Shown here: positions 8,251-18,386 of the stretch, piece by piece
Layout of the letters: every line of letters starts with the position of its first letter
How positions within the stretch are numbered: the stretch's first letter is position 1
Assembly (NCBI RefSeq): GCF_002939185.1
Contig: NZ_POVL01000005.1
Location: 62,001-126,000, forward strand
DNA from: Enterobacter sichuanensis
Lineage (GTDB): Bacteria; Pseudomonadota; Gammaproteobacteria; Enterobacterales; Enterobacteriaceae
Length of the DNA: 64,000 nt
Reading direction: 5' to 3'
The notes under the pieces: model-generated
Database searches by the model: none
Seen by the model: only the letters and a program-made list of their open reading frames with translations
Told to the model about the DNA's origin: nothing
Translations under genes and position numbers: made by a program

Positions 8251-8781
8251 ATGAGCTTACTCAACGTCCCTGCGGGTAAAGAACTGCCAGAAGACATCTA
8301 CGTAGTTATCGAAATCCCGGCTAACGCAGATCCTATCAAATACGAAGTGGACAAAGAGAGCGGCGCCCTGTTCGTAGACCGTTTCATGTCTACCGCGATG
8401 TTCTATCCGTGCAACTACGGTTACATCAACCACACCCTGTCTCTGGACGGTGACCCGGTTGACGTGCTGGTCCCAACGCCATATCCGCTGCAGCCAGGCG
8501 CCGTCATTCGCTGCCGTCCAGTGGGCGTGCTGAAAATGACCGACGAATCCGGTGAAGATGCGAAGCTGGTTGCGGTACCACACACCAAACTGAGCAAAGA
8601 GTACGATCACATCAAAGATGTGAACGACCTGCCAGAGCTGCTGAAAGCGCAGATCACTCACTTCTTCGAGCACTACAAAGACCTCGAAAAAGGCAAGTGG
8701 GTTAAAGTTGACGGCTGGGACAACGCAGAAGCGGCGAAAGCAGAAATCATCGCCTCTTTCGAACGCGCGGCGAAGAAGTAA
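8251..8781 (+). CDS. ppa: inorganic pyrophosphatase
   Basis: Soluble family I pyrophosphatase that hydrolyses PPi to two phosphates, pulling biosynthetic reactions forward; essential in E. coli. The product has 176 residues, the same as E. coli Ppa. The acidic metal-binding signature DGDPVDVLV lies at about residues 66-74, and the conserved YPCNYGYI begins near residue 52. The ATG at 8251 has AAAGGA seven bases upstream; the longer open frame upstream (from 8101) contains the promoter and is not used. A strong terminator follows. Confidence 0.98.
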   Translation: MSLLNVPAGKELPEDIYVVIEIPANADPIKYEVDKESGALFVDRFMSTAMFYPCNYGYINHTLSLDGDPVDVLVPTPYPLQPGAVIRCRPVGVLKMTDESGEDAKLVAVPHTKLSKEYDHIKDVNDLPELLKAQITHFFEHYKDLEKGKWVKVDGWDNAEAAKAEIIASFERAAKK

Positions 8782-8800
8782 TTCTTACGGCCTGCCGATA

Positions 8801-8827
8801 AAGCCCCGCTGGTCGGGGCTTTTTTTT
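8801..8827 (+). terminator. terminator of ppa
   Basis: AGCCCCG and CGGGGCT pair around CTGGT, followed by an unbroken run of T. This is a canonical intrinsic terminator 20 bases after the ppa stop. Confidence 0.93.
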
Positions 8828-8878
8828 GCCATTGAATCACAAGAACACTCCTGACCGTCGCGATCGTGAGCGCTATAC

Positions 8879-9202
8879 ATGCTAAGTTTCTTTCTTCAAA
8901 GCATAAAAATGGGCTACATAAAGGCGTTTGACTGTTACGGCAAAGACAGCAAATGGCAGTATCTCTGCATCATGACATTCCAGCTTGCCTGGTTTTTGTT
9001 TTACTTATGGATCCCTTATCGAAGCGATTATGCGATTCTGCTGTTTTTACTGTTTTTCCTGCCCGTCATTTCAAGTAATACACGGTGCATAAACTACTAT
9101 GGCCGTTCACGCGCTTTGTGTTTGTTATGGCTCATTGCCCCCTACATCATGCTGTTCGTTCCTCTGTTTTTAACCCGGCGCCGGGATACAGAAGAGAATT
9201 GA
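8879..9202 (+). CDS. small membrane protein, DUF805-like
   Basis: A 107-residue protein with three hydrophobic segments (about 30-47, 51-66 and 80-98) and a basic, hydrophilic C-terminus (TRRRDTEEN). The pattern INYYGRSRALCLLWLIAPYIM resembles the second half of DUF805 inner-membrane proteins; that assignment is tentative and no function is known. Ribosome-site support for ATG 8879 is weak, and ATG 8909 is an alternative. It lies between ppa and ytfP, where E. coli K-12 carries the chpSB toxin-antitoxin pair. A two-way terminator separates it from ytfP. Confidence 0.65.
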   Translation: MLSFFLQSIKMGYIKAFDCYGKDSKWQYLCIMTFQLAWFLFYLWIPYRSDYAILLFLLFFLPVISSNTRCINYYGRSRALCLLWLIAPYIMLFVPLFLTRRRDTEEN

Positions 9203-9206
9203 AAGA

Positions 9207-9247
9207 GTAAAAAAAACAACGCCACCTCACGGTGGCGTTGTCGTTTT
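9207..9247. terminator. bidirectional terminator
   Basis: A ten-base stem CAACGCCACC/GGTGGCGTTG with loop TCAC has T-rich tails on both strands (TCGTTTTT forward, eight Ts reverse). It serves the small membrane gene and the tamA-tamB-ytfP operon. Confidence 0.9.
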
Positions 9248-9592
9248 TCAGTACTGGTCTCTGTCTAACCAGTTACCGCTTACAATCCGCGTTAACCCTT
9301 CGACCGGACGCTGGTAGACGTACATCCACGCGCTTCCGTACGGCGTCTGGATCAACTGGCGCGCGTATTCACCGCCCCTGGTGCGCAAGGCATCAAGTTC
9401 GGCAAGTGTCGCGTTATCAATACGATAAACCTCACCCTGTACCGTTCCCTCCCCGGGAACCGCGCCTGGATAGTGGCCCAGGCTGTACAACTGGTAGTTC
9501 TCGATATTGTAATTCCCCAGTAGCTGGGCATTGGTCATCCAGTGACTGTTGCCTTGCCTGGTTCTTAAACTGCCGTAGACAAATATTCGCAT
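9248..9592 (-). CDS. ytfP: YtfP family gamma-glutamylcyclotransferase-fold protein
   Basis: A 114-residue protein matching E. coli YtfP (113 residues) almost throughout. The N-terminal VYGSLR motif (residues 5-10) is the substrate loop of the gamma-glutamylcyclotransferase-like (AIG2) fold, and the conserved acidic residue lies in the ELDALRTRGGEY region. The physiological substrate of YtfP is not established. It is the last gene of the tamA-tamB-ytfP operon: its ATG lies two bases after the tamB stop. Confidence 0.93.
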   Translation of the reverse strand: MRIFVYGSLRTRQGNSHWMTNAQLLGNYNIENYQLYSLGHYPGAVPGEGTVQGEVYRIDNATLAELDALRTRGGEYARQLIQTPYGSAWMYVYQRPVEGLTRIVSGNWLDRDQY

Positions 9593-9594
9593 TG

Positions 9595-12500
9595 CTAAAA
9601 CTCAAACTGATAGAGCAGATCAAGTGCCTGGTCTACGCCGGACACTGCTTCCAGATATAGCTTAGGCATCAGGCGATAGCGTAGCGTGAGTGTTGCCAGT
9701 GAGTCAAAGATCCCCACACCATATTTTACCTGCAGACCCGGCAGTACATAGCCGCTGACCACCACCTGCGAGGAGTCACCCACGCCCTGGGTGTCCAGCG
9801 CCAGATTGCTTACGCCGAACGTCTCACCGATTTTACCCACAACCTGCCCACTTTGTGCAACCCCCAGGCCCACTAACATCGAGGTCATCGCCGCACTGTC
9901 GCTCTGACCGCTGTCCAGACCTTGTCCACGCAGCAGGTATGAGAGAGCTTCCTGCTGCGACATCGCCGGGTCAGAGAAGATCTCCGCCTTCGGTTCGTCA
10001 GCGGAACCCGTAACGCGCACGCCTGCAATAACGTCGTTTTCCGTTGCTTCCGGGTTACGAATCGCTTCGATGTTAAGCAGAGGCTGATCCGGTGGACCGG
10101 AGAACAGCAGCTCACCTTTGCGGACAATCAGATCCTGGCCATAGGCATGGAAACGTCCTTCAGGAATATTGATTTGTCCGTTCAGGCCAAGCCCTTGTTT
10201 ATCCTGCGCCACTTTCAGGTCGCCCGTCAGTCGCGCCTTCAGCCCAAACGCATCCAGCCGCACGTTATTCCCCACGTGCACGATAAGGTTACTGTTGATG
10301 GGTATGCCCGCGCTCTTCTGTTCGACAGGTTTCAGATTGTCATCGAGCATCACTTCATCACTTGAGACGCCGACCGCGCTTTCCGGCACGTCGTGGACCA
10401 CGATGCGTGCCCACGGCACGTCGACGCGTCCGTCAAGCGTGAAGAGGCTTGGCGTGGCTTCAAAGACCACATCAGGCGAGACGTCCAGTCGCACCATAGG
10501 CGGTACGGTGATGCGCACCTTGCTGCCTTTCGCCGCAATACGGGCCCGCCAGTTATCGAGCTGGCTCCAGTCCGCGTCGCCGCTGAGGTTGATTTGCCCC
10601 TGCTGGGTTAACACCGAGCCGCTCAGCGTCGAGCTCATGCCGTTGAAGTTCATCGCGAGCTGGCTGGGCTGCATGTCAAACGGCATAAAGTTACCGTCGA
10701 TATCCACCCCGCTGAGCCGCATCTGGCCGAACAGCTGCGGGCTTTGGGCGTTGCCGGCCAGACGCAGGTTGGCATTGAGCATCCCTTCTGCTTTTTCCCC
10801 GCGGGCGAAAATCGGGTTCACCATCGCCAGGTTGAAGTTGCGGATAGTGACGTTGCCGCCCAGATTGCGCCGTCCCTGTGGATCGGTAATCTGAACCTTC
10901 CCGTCAAACTGGCCGTTGTTGGTAAGACGAATCAGCCACCCCAGCTCCGCACGGTTGTTATGCAGGTCCGCGCTCAGGTTCAGGGTGTCGAAAGCCACAG
11001 GCAGCGGCGCATCGTTGACCTCCTGCGTCACCTTCACGTTACGTCCGGAAAGCGTGACGCTGCCCTGTGGCAGCCCCTCTTTGGTGGTGTCCCAGGCGAC
11101 ATCGGCTTTCCCGCTGAAGACGCCGCTCGCCTGTGTAGTATCCGGCATAAACGGTTTCAGCATCGCCAGATCGAAGCGATTGAGGTTGATCTGTGCGCGC
11201 CCTTCCGCCCCCGCATCGATGGTCTGCGGTACGCACAGTTCCGCATTCGGGTTGGTCCAGCAGTGTGGCCCGATGCTGATCTTCTGCTCGGCGTTGCGGT
11301 AGTCCAGCGCGATAGCGCGCGACAGCGCCAGCGGTCCTACCGGGGTGTTGAAGCGGGTGTTGTCCAGCGTCCCTTTCCAGCGCTCTTCCTTGCTGTCGAA
11401 GCTGCCGGTCAGGTGAAGCTGACCGGAGACCGGCTCGCCCTGCACCCGCAGCTGGAGGTCGTGCTGCTTCTCGTTCCCTTTGGCGTCCAGGGTGACCAGG
11501 TTAATGTTGACGTCCGGCTGAGAAATGCGCTCCACGCGCAGGTTCAGGTTACCGCCGATCTGATCGGTGGATTTCACATCCCCTTCCACGCGGACGCGGG
11601 CGACGCTCAGTTCCTGCCAGCGCAGGTTACTGGCGGTGATATCCGCCAGCAGCTGCGGCGCGTCGACCGTGCCGCGCACTTTCACTAGCCCTTTCGCCGT
11701 ACCGCCAAGGCCCGGCAGCGCGTTATCCAGATTCGGCGCGTCGATGGTGGCATCCAGATTGAGATCTTTCACCCCCAGCTCGCCTTTGATATCCGCCGTG
11801 TTGCGACCCAGCGCCACGTGCAGACCCGGGATAATCCACTGCAGATAGCTGTTGCCTTTGACCGAGCCCTCAACGTTAACCTTGTTCTGCTTCACGTTAC
11901 CGGTGAGCTTAATCTCCGGCACGTCCATCTGCCACGTTCCACCGTACAGGCTGCCGCGGGTTTTAATCAGACCATCCAGTTTCGACGGCCAGTCCGGCAC
12001 CTCTTTGGCGGTGTTAATGCCCGTCAGCTTCAGCTCGCCGCGCCAGCTGATCGCCTGCTGCCAGTCGAGCAGCGCGGTCAGCTCGGTTTTGCCTTCCAGC
12101 GCCGCGACGGTCAGCTTATCGAGGTTGACCTGCTGTTCGTTGCCCTTCGCATCCAGCGTGATGTTTGCAGGCGGTACACCCTGCCCCTTCACCGCGGTAC
12201 GGAACGACAACGTATAATCGGTCATCTTGCCGCTCAGCTTCAGCTTCAGGTCATCGGCCTGGAACTGCTTTTCGCCGGTGAACGGCCAGGAAAGCTGCTT
12301 GCTGACGACCTCAAGATTCAGCGGCAGCCCGGCTTCCGCCAGCTGGGTTTGCGCACGCAGAACCATGTCCACCGGGCCGGAGAGATTCACGCCGACGTCC
12401 AGCTTGTCGCGCAGCGCCCCGCCCACGTTGACCTTCACCTTTTCGCCTTTCAGCGGATCGATGTTGAGCGCGCTGTTCAGCGTGATATCCACCGGCCAGT

Positions 12501-13371
12501 TGTCGCGCAGCAGGGCATTCCCTGACGCGTTCACCGAGCCCTGATTGGTGTCGATATCCAGCGCGTCGAGTTTCATGTTGCCGTCAATGCTGCTGACCTT
12601 CAGCAGCATGTTAAAGACCGTCAGGTCGGTATCGCCGGTCAGACGCAGCTGCTCGCCTTTGAACTCTTCAATGTTGAGGTTCAGCGGCAGGTGAACGTCG
12701 GTCATCTCCGGCAGGACTGGCTTAGAGAACAGATCTTTCAGCGTTTCGCCCAGCGGCTTCTCTTCCGGCTGCGGGTTCTGGATCTTCGGCTCGACGATCT
12801 CTTCCTGCGCCACGTCCGCCACTTTCGGCAGCGCGATCAGTAAACCCTGCAGGGAGGTGGGCGTCAGGGTCAGGTTTTTCTCCTGCCAGCGCAGGCCGGA
12901 GGTGAAATCCATCACCGACACGGTGGTGTCGTCGATTTTGATATTGACGTTATCCAGCGCCACCCGATAAAGCGCAATCGGGTACGGCGTGGAGAGATTC
13001 AGCGGACCGCTCTCCTCTTCTTCCACCGGCGCAGACTTCGGCATTTTTTTCGTATCTATCGCCACATTGACATCTTTTAGCGACAGATCGTTGATGCAGA
13101 GCTTGCTGTCGCGCAGACAGCCCAGCTTCACTGCGAGGTGGAATTCACCGGCGTTCACCGCCACGCCCGGCTGTTCATAGCGGATGTTTTTCAGACGCAG
13201 GTCGCGCCAGCCGCCCGTCACCTGGCCGATTTCCAGCCCGGGCACCCAGCGGTTCGCGGCGTTAAACAGCAGATGCAGCCCGCTCGTCGTGCCCACCAGA
13301 AATGCCACCGTACCGAGCAGCAGCACGATAAAAATCAGTACCCCGAGGCTTATCTTCTTCCATAAACTCAT
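9595..13371 (-). CDS. tamB: TamB, inner-membrane arm of the TAM envelope complex
   Basis: A very large AsmA/DUF490-type protein (1258 residues; E. coli TamB has 1259). It spans the periplasm from the inner membrane to TamA and is linked to outer-membrane protein assembly and phospholipid transport. The signal-anchor is at residues 7-28 ([20 protein letters not shown]). The body is a long series of beta-rich repeats, and the conserved C-terminal DUF490 segment ends in [10 protein letters not shown] short acidic, low-complexity stretch near residues 190-205 ([17 protein letters not shown]) is a linker. Its ATG overlaps the tamA stop (ATGA), so translation is coupled. Confidence 0.97.
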   Translation of the reverse strand: MSLWKKISLGVLIFIVLLLGTVAFLVGTTSGLHLLFNAANRWVPGLEIGQVTGGWRDLRLKNIRYEQPGVAVNAGEFHLAVKLGCLRDSKLCINDLSLKDVNVAIDTKKMPKSAPVEEEESGPLNLSTPYPIALYRVALDNVNIKIDDTTVSVMDFTSGLRWQEKNLTLTPTSLQGLLIALPKVADVAQEEIVEPKIQNPQPEEKPLGETLKDLFSKPVLPEMTDVHLPLNLNIEEFKGEQLRLTGDTDLTVFNMLLKVSSIDGNMKLDALDIDTNQGSVNASGNALLRDNWPVDITLNSALNIDPLKGEKVKVNVGGALRDKLDVGVNLSGPVDMVLRAQTQLAEAGLPLNLEVVSKQLSWPFTGEKQFQADDLKLKLSGKMTDYTLSFRTAVKGQGVPPANITLDAKGNEQQVNLDKLTVAALEGKTELTALLDWQQAISWRGELKLTGINTAKEVPDWPSKLDGLIKTRGSLYGGTWQMDVPEIKLTGNVKQNKVNVEGSVKGNSYLQWIIPGLHVALGRNTADIKGELGVKDLNLDATIDAPNLDNALPGLGGTAKGLVKVRGTVDAPQLLADITASNLRWQELSVARVRVEGDVKSTDQIGGNLNLRVERISQPDVNINLVTLDAKGNEKQHDLQLRVQGEPVSGQLHLTGSFDSKEERWKGTLDNTRFNTPVGPLALSRAIALDYRNAEQKISIGPHCWTNPNAELCVPQTIDAGAEGRAQINLNRFDLAMLKPFMPDTTQASGVFSGKADVAWDTTKEGLPQGSVTLSGRNVKVTQEVNDAPLPVAFDTLNLSADLHNNRAELGWLIRLTNNGQFDGKVQITDPQGRRNLGGNVTIRNFNLAMVNPIFARGEKAEGMLNANLRLAGNAQSPQLFGQMRLSGVDIDGNFMPFDMQPSQLAMNFNGMSSTLSGSVLTQQGQINLSGDADWSQLDNWRARIAAKGSKVRITVPPMVRLDVSPDVVFEATPSLFTLDGRVDVPWARIVVHDVPESAVGVSSDEVMLDDNLKPVEQKSAGIPINSNLIVHVGNNVRLDAFGLKARLTGDLKVAQDKQGLGLNGQINIPEGRFHAYGQDLIVRKGELLFSGPPDQPLLNIEAIRNPEATENDVIAGVRVTGSADEPKAEIFSDPAMSQQEALSYLLRGQGLDSGQSDSAAMTSMLVGLGVAQSGQVVGKIGETFGVSNLALDTQGVGDSSQVVVSGYVLPGLQVKYGVGIFDSLATLTLRYRLMPKLYLEAVSGVDQALDLLYQFEF

Positions 13372-15101
13372 AATTCAGGCCCCAGACCGATGTAAAACTG
13401 TAATCCGTGTTCTTCTTTGTCGCCCACCGGAACGGCGAAATCGAGCTTGATGGGCCCGACGGGTGACTGCCAGCGCACGCCTACGCCCGCGCCGGTTTTA
13501 AAATCGCTGCGGCGAATATCGCTCACCGCTTCGCCGCCGTCGACGAACATCGCCCCCCACCATTTCCCGCTGACGTTGTATTGATACTCCAGCGAGCCGG
13601 TGGCCAGCTTGGAAGCACCAATCAGCTTGCCGTCATCATCTTTTGGCGCGATAGACTTGTATTTGTAGCCGCGGATACTGCGGTCACCCCCGGCGAAGAA
13701 GCGCAGGTCCGGCGGGACTTTCTCGAAGTCGCCGGTTTCGATCCAGCCGAGGTTACCGCGCATCACAAAGCGGTGTTTATCATACAGCGTGCGGATCCAG
13801 ACGTTTTGCGCCTGAATCACCGAGAAATCCACATCGGAACCCCACATGGTGTTGGAGTAATCGATAGAGTAGCGCTGGGAATCTCCCCAGGTGGGCATCA
13901 GGCCGCCGCGCGAGCGGGTGCGGCTGATCATCACCCCAGGATAAAGCAGCATGGTGGTGTTGGTGACGTTGGCCTGAGTAAAGTGGTCCAGACTCCAGCG
14001 CAGGTTAATGGCGCGCTGCCAGCCGCTGGAGAGATCCCAGTAACGTGACACGGCAAGCGTGGTGGAATCTGACTCGGTATCGTTCAGGTCGGTTCGCTTA
14101 AAGCCCCCCTGAACCAGGTAGTACTGCTCGAGCGGGTTTTTCAGCAACGGCATTTTGTAGCTGAAATCGAGCTGCTGTTCCGGGGCAGAGATACTGGCGC
14201 TGGTGGTCAGGCTGTGGCCCCAGGAGTTCATCCACGGCTTTTTCCAGGTGGCCTTCACGCGCGGGCCGACGTCCGTCGAATAGCCCACACCGGTTTCAAT
14301 GGTGTTCTCGGTGCGCGGCGAGACAACGCCATGCAGCGGCAACACCTTGGTTTTGCGAGACTTATCAAATTCCGGCGCGACAATCACGGAGTTAAACCAG
14401 CCGGTGGCAGAGAGGCGTCGGTTCAGCTCTCCCAGATCGCTCGACTGGTAGTAATCCCCTTTTTTGAAAGGCACGAGGTTTTGCAGGTACTCTTCACGAA
14501 TTTGCGAACCTTCGAACGTCACATCGCCAAAGCGATAACGTTCCCCGCTGTCGTAGTCGATATCCCAGAAGGCCTGACGTCGCGCCAGCGCAATACCGAG
14601 CTGGCTTTTGTTGAACTGGCTGTCAAAGTAGCCCTTACGCAGGGACACGCTCGTCAGCTCTTTTTTGAAATGGTCGTAGTCACCGTGGTTGAGCACGGTG
14701 CCGATTTTCGGCCGCGTGCTGAGCAGATCCAGATAGTCCCGGTCGGTACGCGCCCCGCCGCGCAGGATAACGTTGGTGCCGCCAATCAATACGGGCTCAC
14801 CCGGCGAAACGCGGGCAATAAGCACCTGCCGCCCCTTCTTTGGCGGCGGACGGAGGTCAAAATCAATCGTGGGCTCGTAATACCCCAGCGCTTTCAGCCC
14901 TTCACGGATGGCATCATCCACGCGCGCGCGAAAACGCCGGTCCGGCGTCACCTCATCACTCTGGATGGTCGATAACTGCGCACGCACGTTTTTTTGTAGC
15001 GCCCCGGATAACCCCTCAACCTGCAAACGGACATTCGCCGCGCTGGCAATCCCGCTTGTCAGCAACATACTGACCAAACATAACTGGCGGATTTTTGTCA
15101 C
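13368..15101 (-). CDS. tamA: TamA, outer-membrane Omp85 protein
   Basis: Outer-membrane component of the translocation and assembly module, which helps insert autotransporters and other barrels. With the GTG at 15101 the product is 577 residues, the same as E. coli TamA. It has a signal peptide (to about residue 22, ending SGIASA), three POTRA domains (about 23-265) and a 16-strand barrel. The Omp85 signature GGDRSIRGY is near residue 475, and the C-terminus is YIGLGPEL. The GTG is chosen because AGGAGA lies five bases upstream and the N-terminus matches E. coli; the frame is open further, to 15191, but without a site. First gene of tamA-tamB-ytfP. Confidence 0.96.
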   Translation of the reverse strand: MTKIRQLCLVSMLLTSGIASAANVRLQVEGLSGALQKNVRAQLSTIQSDEVTPDRRFRARVDDAIREGLKALGYYEPTIDFDLRPPPKKGRQVLIARVSPGEPVLIGGTNVILRGGARTDRDYLDLLSTRPKIGTVLNHGDYDHFKKELTSVSLRKGYFDSQFNKSQLGIALARRQAFWDIDYDSGERYRFGDVTFEGSQIREEYLQNLVPFKKGDYYQSSDLGELNRRLSATGWFNSVIVAPEFDKSRKTKVLPLHGVVSPRTENTIETGVGYSTDVGPRVKATWKKPWMNSWGHSLTTSASISAPEQQLDFSYKMPLLKNPLEQYYLVQGGFKRTDLNDTESDSTTLAVSRYWDLSSGWQRAINLRWSLDHFTQANVTNTTMLLYPGVMISRTRSRGGLMPTWGDSQRYSIDYSNTMWGSDVDFSVIQAQNVWIRTLYDKHRFVMRGNLGWIETGDFEKVPPDLRFFAGGDRSIRGYKYKSIAPKDDDGKLIGASKLATGSLEYQYNVSGKWWGAMFVDGGEAVSDIRRSDFKTGAGVGVRWQSPVGPIKLDFAVPVGDKEEHGLQFYIGLGPEL

Positions 15102-15325
15102 GTTCTCTCCTGAATATCCCTGTTTCCACCCTGGAAGCAAATGAAGTGCCGCTCCGCGGCAAAATACGGCCTGTTGGCCAAAAACCCACATCGCGGGTTG
15201 AAAATGGGTATAACACCCAAATATTTCTTATGATTAAATCTAGACTCATTCAGCGCATTTATTGTGTTCAATTAAACGCTTCGTGACAACCTTAACCGAA
15301 ACATCGCACCCCGGGAGGCCCCATC

Positions 15326-15967
15326 GTGAGTTTATTCGACAAAAAGCATCTGGTTTCACAAGCTGATGCATTACCGGGACGCAACACCCCTATGCCTGTG
15401 GCGACCTTACACGCCGTCAATGGCCATTCCATGACCAATGTTCCTGAAGGTATGGAAATCGCCCTGTTTGCCATGGGCTGCTTCTGGGGCGTTGAACGCC
15501 TCTTCTGGCAACTGCCTGGCGTTTACAGTACGGCAGCCGGCTATACGGGCGGTTACACGCCAAACCCAACCTACCGCGAAGTCTGCTCCGGCGAAACCGG
15601 CCATGCGGAAGCGGTGCGCGTGGTGTATGACCCCGCGGTGATTAGCTACGAGCAGCTCCTGCAGGTCTTCTGGGAAAACCACGACCCGGCGCAGGGCATG
15701 CGTCAGGGCAATGACCACGGCACCCAGTACCGCTCGGCCATTTATCCGCTCACCCCGGAGCAGGACGCCGCGGCGCGCGCCAGCCTTGAACGCTTCCAGC
15801 AGGCCATGCGTGAAGCGGGGGATACGCGCGAGGTGACCACGGAAATCGCGACGGCAAAACCGTTCTACTATGCCGAGGACGATCACCAGCAGTATCTGCA
15901 TAAAAACCCCTATGGCTACTGCGGTATCGGGGGCATCGGCGTCTGCCTGCCGCCACAGCTGGCCTGA
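15326..15967 (+). CDS. msrA: peptide methionine-S-sulfoxide reductase A
   Basis: Reduces the S-epimer of methionine sulfoxide, free or in proteins, using thioredoxin. It has 213 residues against 212 in E. coli MsrA. The catalytic motif GCFWG has Cys52, and the recycling cysteines are Cys199 and Cys207 in the C-terminal [11 protein letters not shown]. It starts at GTG 15326 with GGGAGG upstream, as in E. coli. It is divergent from tamA. Its stop codon directly abuts the stop codon of the convergent LacI-type gene with no base between, and no separate terminator is visible. Confidence 0.97.
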   Translation: MSLFDKKHLVSQADALPGRNTPMPVATLHAVNGHSMTNVPEGMEIALFAMGCFWGVERLFWQLPGVYSTAAGYTGGYTPNPTYREVCSGETGHAEAVRVVYDPAVISYEQLLQVFWENHDPAQGMRQGNDHGTQYRSAIYPLTPEQDAAARASLERFQQAMREAGDTREVTTEIATAKPFYYAEDDHQQYLHKNPYGYCGIGGIGVCLPPQLA

Positions 15968-17026
15968 TTACTGATCCAGCGCCACGCGAGCCGCGTGGCG
16001 CGTAGCATTGCTGACCGAACCGTAATCCATCACTTTGCCCTGCAGCAGCAGGTTAAAGACCGGCGCCTGCGGTCGGTTCAGCCGCGTCTGCAGCAGGTGC
16101 ACAGCCTCAATCCCCAATTCCCGGCAGGGCACCGTGACGCCCGTGACCGGCCTTTCCAGACGGTGCGCCAGATTCCAGGCAAAATCGGTGGTAATGAGCG
16201 AAATATCTTCCGGGATACGCAGCCCGTGGCGCGTTAACGCCCTGACCACCCCTTCGGTCATGCTGGTGCTGTTGGGGAAAATGACCTCCGGCCACTGGGA
16301 TCGGTCATGGCTTAACAGCCACGCATCGAGCGCCTGCTCGGCCTCGTCTGCCGTAAACCACTCCGTGACTAACAAATCGCGCTGGGGATCAAAGGCAACG
16401 TGAAAATGGCGGTATGCCTCTTTAATGCCGTCCAGACGCGCATACAGCGTATCCCGTCGCAGACAGGTGAGCGTAAGCACGCGGCGGTGCCCCTGCTCAA
16501 AGAGATATTGTATGGCGGTGAAGCCGATCACCCGATGGTCGGGTGACACGGAATCCAGCACCCGATCCCGGTCGACAGAGTTGATTAAAACGCAGGGTTT
16601 ATTGAGCGTGCTGGCCAGTTTAAATATGGTGGCATCATCCGTGCCGATGATAATTATCGCATTGATATTTTTATGGCTGGCCTTTTCCATAAATAATTTC
16701 ACATCCGCGTGTTGCTCTTCTAATGCGCAACAACTGACCCACACATTGTGTCGCGAGCAGGCTTCGGCAATGCCTTTGGTCACTTCCAGATAAAAAATAT
16801 CACCGCGTCCCTGAAAGGTTCTTTCCGGTGCAAAAACCGCGATGCCGTTAATTAACAGCCGTCCGCTCGCCATTGACTCCAGAACACCTAATTCTCGCGC
16901 GGTGCGAACGATCGCGTCCCTGGCTTTATCGCTGGTATAAGACTTGCCGCTTAATACCCGCGAAACCGTGCTAACGGAATAGCCCGTCAGGGACGCGATC
17001 TCCTCCATTTTTAATCTGCCCGGCAT
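15968..17026 (-). CDS. LacI-family transcriptional regulator
   Basis: A 352-residue repressor-type protein. The helix-turn-helix lies at residues 5-25 (KMEEIASLTGYSVSTVSRVLSG), followed by a periplasmic-binding-protein-like sugar-sensing domain (about 60-340). It is divergent from the four-oxidoreductase and symporter operon, with 192 bases between, and almost certainly controls it in response to a sugar or sugar derivative. A perfect 14-bp palindrome at 17054-17067 is a candidate operator. It is not a recognised E. coli regulator. The gene sits between msrA and ytfL, which are adjacent in E. coli, so the whole cluster is an accessory insertion. Confidence 0.9.
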   Translation of the reverse strand: MPGRLKMEEIASLTGYSVSTVSRVLSGKSYTSDKARDAIVRTARELGVLESMASGRLLINGIAVFAPERTFQGRGDIFYLEVTKGIAEACSRHNVWVSCCALEEQHADVKLFMEKASHKNINAIIIIGTDDATIFKLASTLNKPCVLINSVDRDRVLDSVSPDHRVIGFTAIQYLFEQGHRRVLTLTCLRRDTLYARLDGIKEAYRHFHVAFDPQRDLLVTEWFTADEAEQALDAWLLSHDRSQWPEVIFPNSTSMTEGVVRALTRHGLRIPEDISLITTDFAWNLAHRLERPVTGVTVPCRELGIEAVHLLQTRLNRPQAPVFNLLLQGKVMDYGSVSNATRHAARVALDQ

Positions 17027-17053
17027 AGTGTGACCTCGCTCTCAATCAGTTTT

Positions 17054-17067
17054 TGCAAATATTTGCA
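17054..17067. promoter_or_regulatory. candidate operator of the LacI-type regulator
   Basis: TGCAAATATTTGCA is a perfect 14-bp palindrome 27 bases upstream of the regulator start and about 150 bases upstream of the oxidoreductase operon. It lacks the central CG common in LacI-family operators, so the assignment is tentative. Confidence 0.45.
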
Positions 17068-17218
17068 GAAACAGCACGTTGATTTTAAAACCAAATTTCA
17101 GAAAGCCTGGAGATTACTTAATCACCTTGCGAGTATTCTCACAAAAACACATTGTCGCTGTGGCTCCCCTTTCCTATTTTCCGGTCATCACTCATTTCAA
17201 CTGAAATTAAGGTGTGAC

Positions 17219-18370
17219 ATGGAGAAGGTACGTTTTGGCATTATTGGAATAGGTAATATCGGTACGGTCCACGCGCGTTATTTACTGGCGGGTACGGTCA
17301 GTGACGCCTGCCTGACGGCGGTTTGCGATAATGCGCCGGAAAAGCATCCGGCCATTCGTCAGCTGGTCGGCTCCATCCCTCTCTTCAGCGACGCGCAGGA
17401 GATGCTCCAGAGCGGGCTTATCGACGCGGTGATTGTCGCGACGCCCCATTATGACCATCCACGCCTGTCGATGCTGGCGATGCGCCACGGCATCCATACC
17501 TTGTGTGAAAAACCGGCGGGCGTGTATACCGCCCAGGTTCAGGAGATGAACGCCTGCGCTCAGGAGTGCGATGTGGTGTTTGGCATCATGTACAACCAGC
17601 GCCCGAACCCGCTCTACCAGAAGGTGAAGGATCTGATCGACAGCGGCGAGCTGGGTGAGATCCGCCGGTCGAACTGGATCATCACCAACTGGTATCGCTC
17701 GCAGAGCTACTACAACTCCGGCGGCTGGCGCGCCACCTGGAAAGGCGAAGGCGGCGGCGTTCTGCTCAATCAGGACCCGCATCAGCTCGATCTCTGGCAG
17801 TGGCTGGTCGGCATGCCTGTTCGTCTGCGCGCGTTTTGCCAGTTCGGCAAACATCGCGATATTGAAGTGGAAGATGAGGTCACCGCTTATGCCGAGTATG
17901 CCAACGGCGCGACCGGCGTGTTTATTACCACCGTCGCGGAAACGCCGGGGACCAACCGGCTGGAAATCACAGGCGATCGCGGCAAGGTAGTCGTCGAAGA
18001 AGGCAAGCTGCGCTACTGGCGACTGCGAGAATCCGAAACCGCCTTCAACGCCCGCTGGCAAAACGGCTTTGGCGAACCCGAATGCTGGGAGGTCACCCTT
18101 CCCGTCGCCCCGGAGTGCAGCGAACACCACGTCATTACCGCCAATTTCTGTGCCGCCATCCTGCGCGGCGAGCCGCTTATTGCACCGGGCCTGGAAGGCA
18201 TTCGCGGGCTGACGCTCTCCAACGCCATGCACCTTTCCACCTGGACCGACGACTGGGTCGACCTGCCGCTCAACGAGAAACAGTATCTGCGCCTGCTGCA
18301 GCAACGTATCAGCACCTCAGTGGCTAAAGAGACAGCCAGCGTCACGCTGGATGCTTCCGGCACCTGGTAA
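17219..18370 (+). CDS. Gfo/Idh/MocA-family oxidoreductase 1
   Basis: An NAD(P)-dependent sugar or polyol dehydrogenase-type protein of 383 residues. The Rossmann loop GIGNIG is at 10-15, the conserved EKP (lysine 98) follows LCEKPAG, and the active-site helix has Asp186, His188 and Asp191 in NQDPHQLDLWQW. The start at ATG 17219 has AAGG seven bases upstream; the frame is open back to 17030 without a site. It is the first of four paralogous genes read together. The substrate is unknown; candidates include rare sugars, anhydrosugars or glycosides oxidised at C3. The family also includes NAD-dependent glycosidases (GH109), so hydrolysis by redox is possible. Confidence 0.88.
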   Translation: MEKVRFGIIGIGNIGTVHARYLLAGTVSDACLTAVCDNAPEKHPAIRQLVGSIPLFSDAQEMLQSGLIDAVIVATPHYDHPRLSMLAMRHGIHTLCEKPAGVYTAQVQEMNACAQECDVVFGIMYNQRPNPLYQKVKDLIDSGELGEIRRSNWIITNWYRSQSYYNSGGWRATWKGEGGGVLLNQDPHQLDLWQWLVGMPVRLRAFCQFGKHRDIEVEDEVTAYAEYANGATGVFITTVAETPGTNRLEITGDRGKVVVEEGKLRYWRLRESETAFNARWQNGFGEPECWEVTLPVAPECSEHHVITANFCAAILRGEPLIAPGLEGIRGLTLSNAMHLSTWTDDWVDLPLNEKQYLRLLQQRISTSVAKETASVTLDASGTW

Positions 18371-18386
18371 CTCCGGAGAAGAAACG

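Noticed and set aside
10744-11688. Long plus-strand frames inside tamB
   Set aside because: Antisense frames created by GC-rich codons of tamB; no initiation signals or family motifs.
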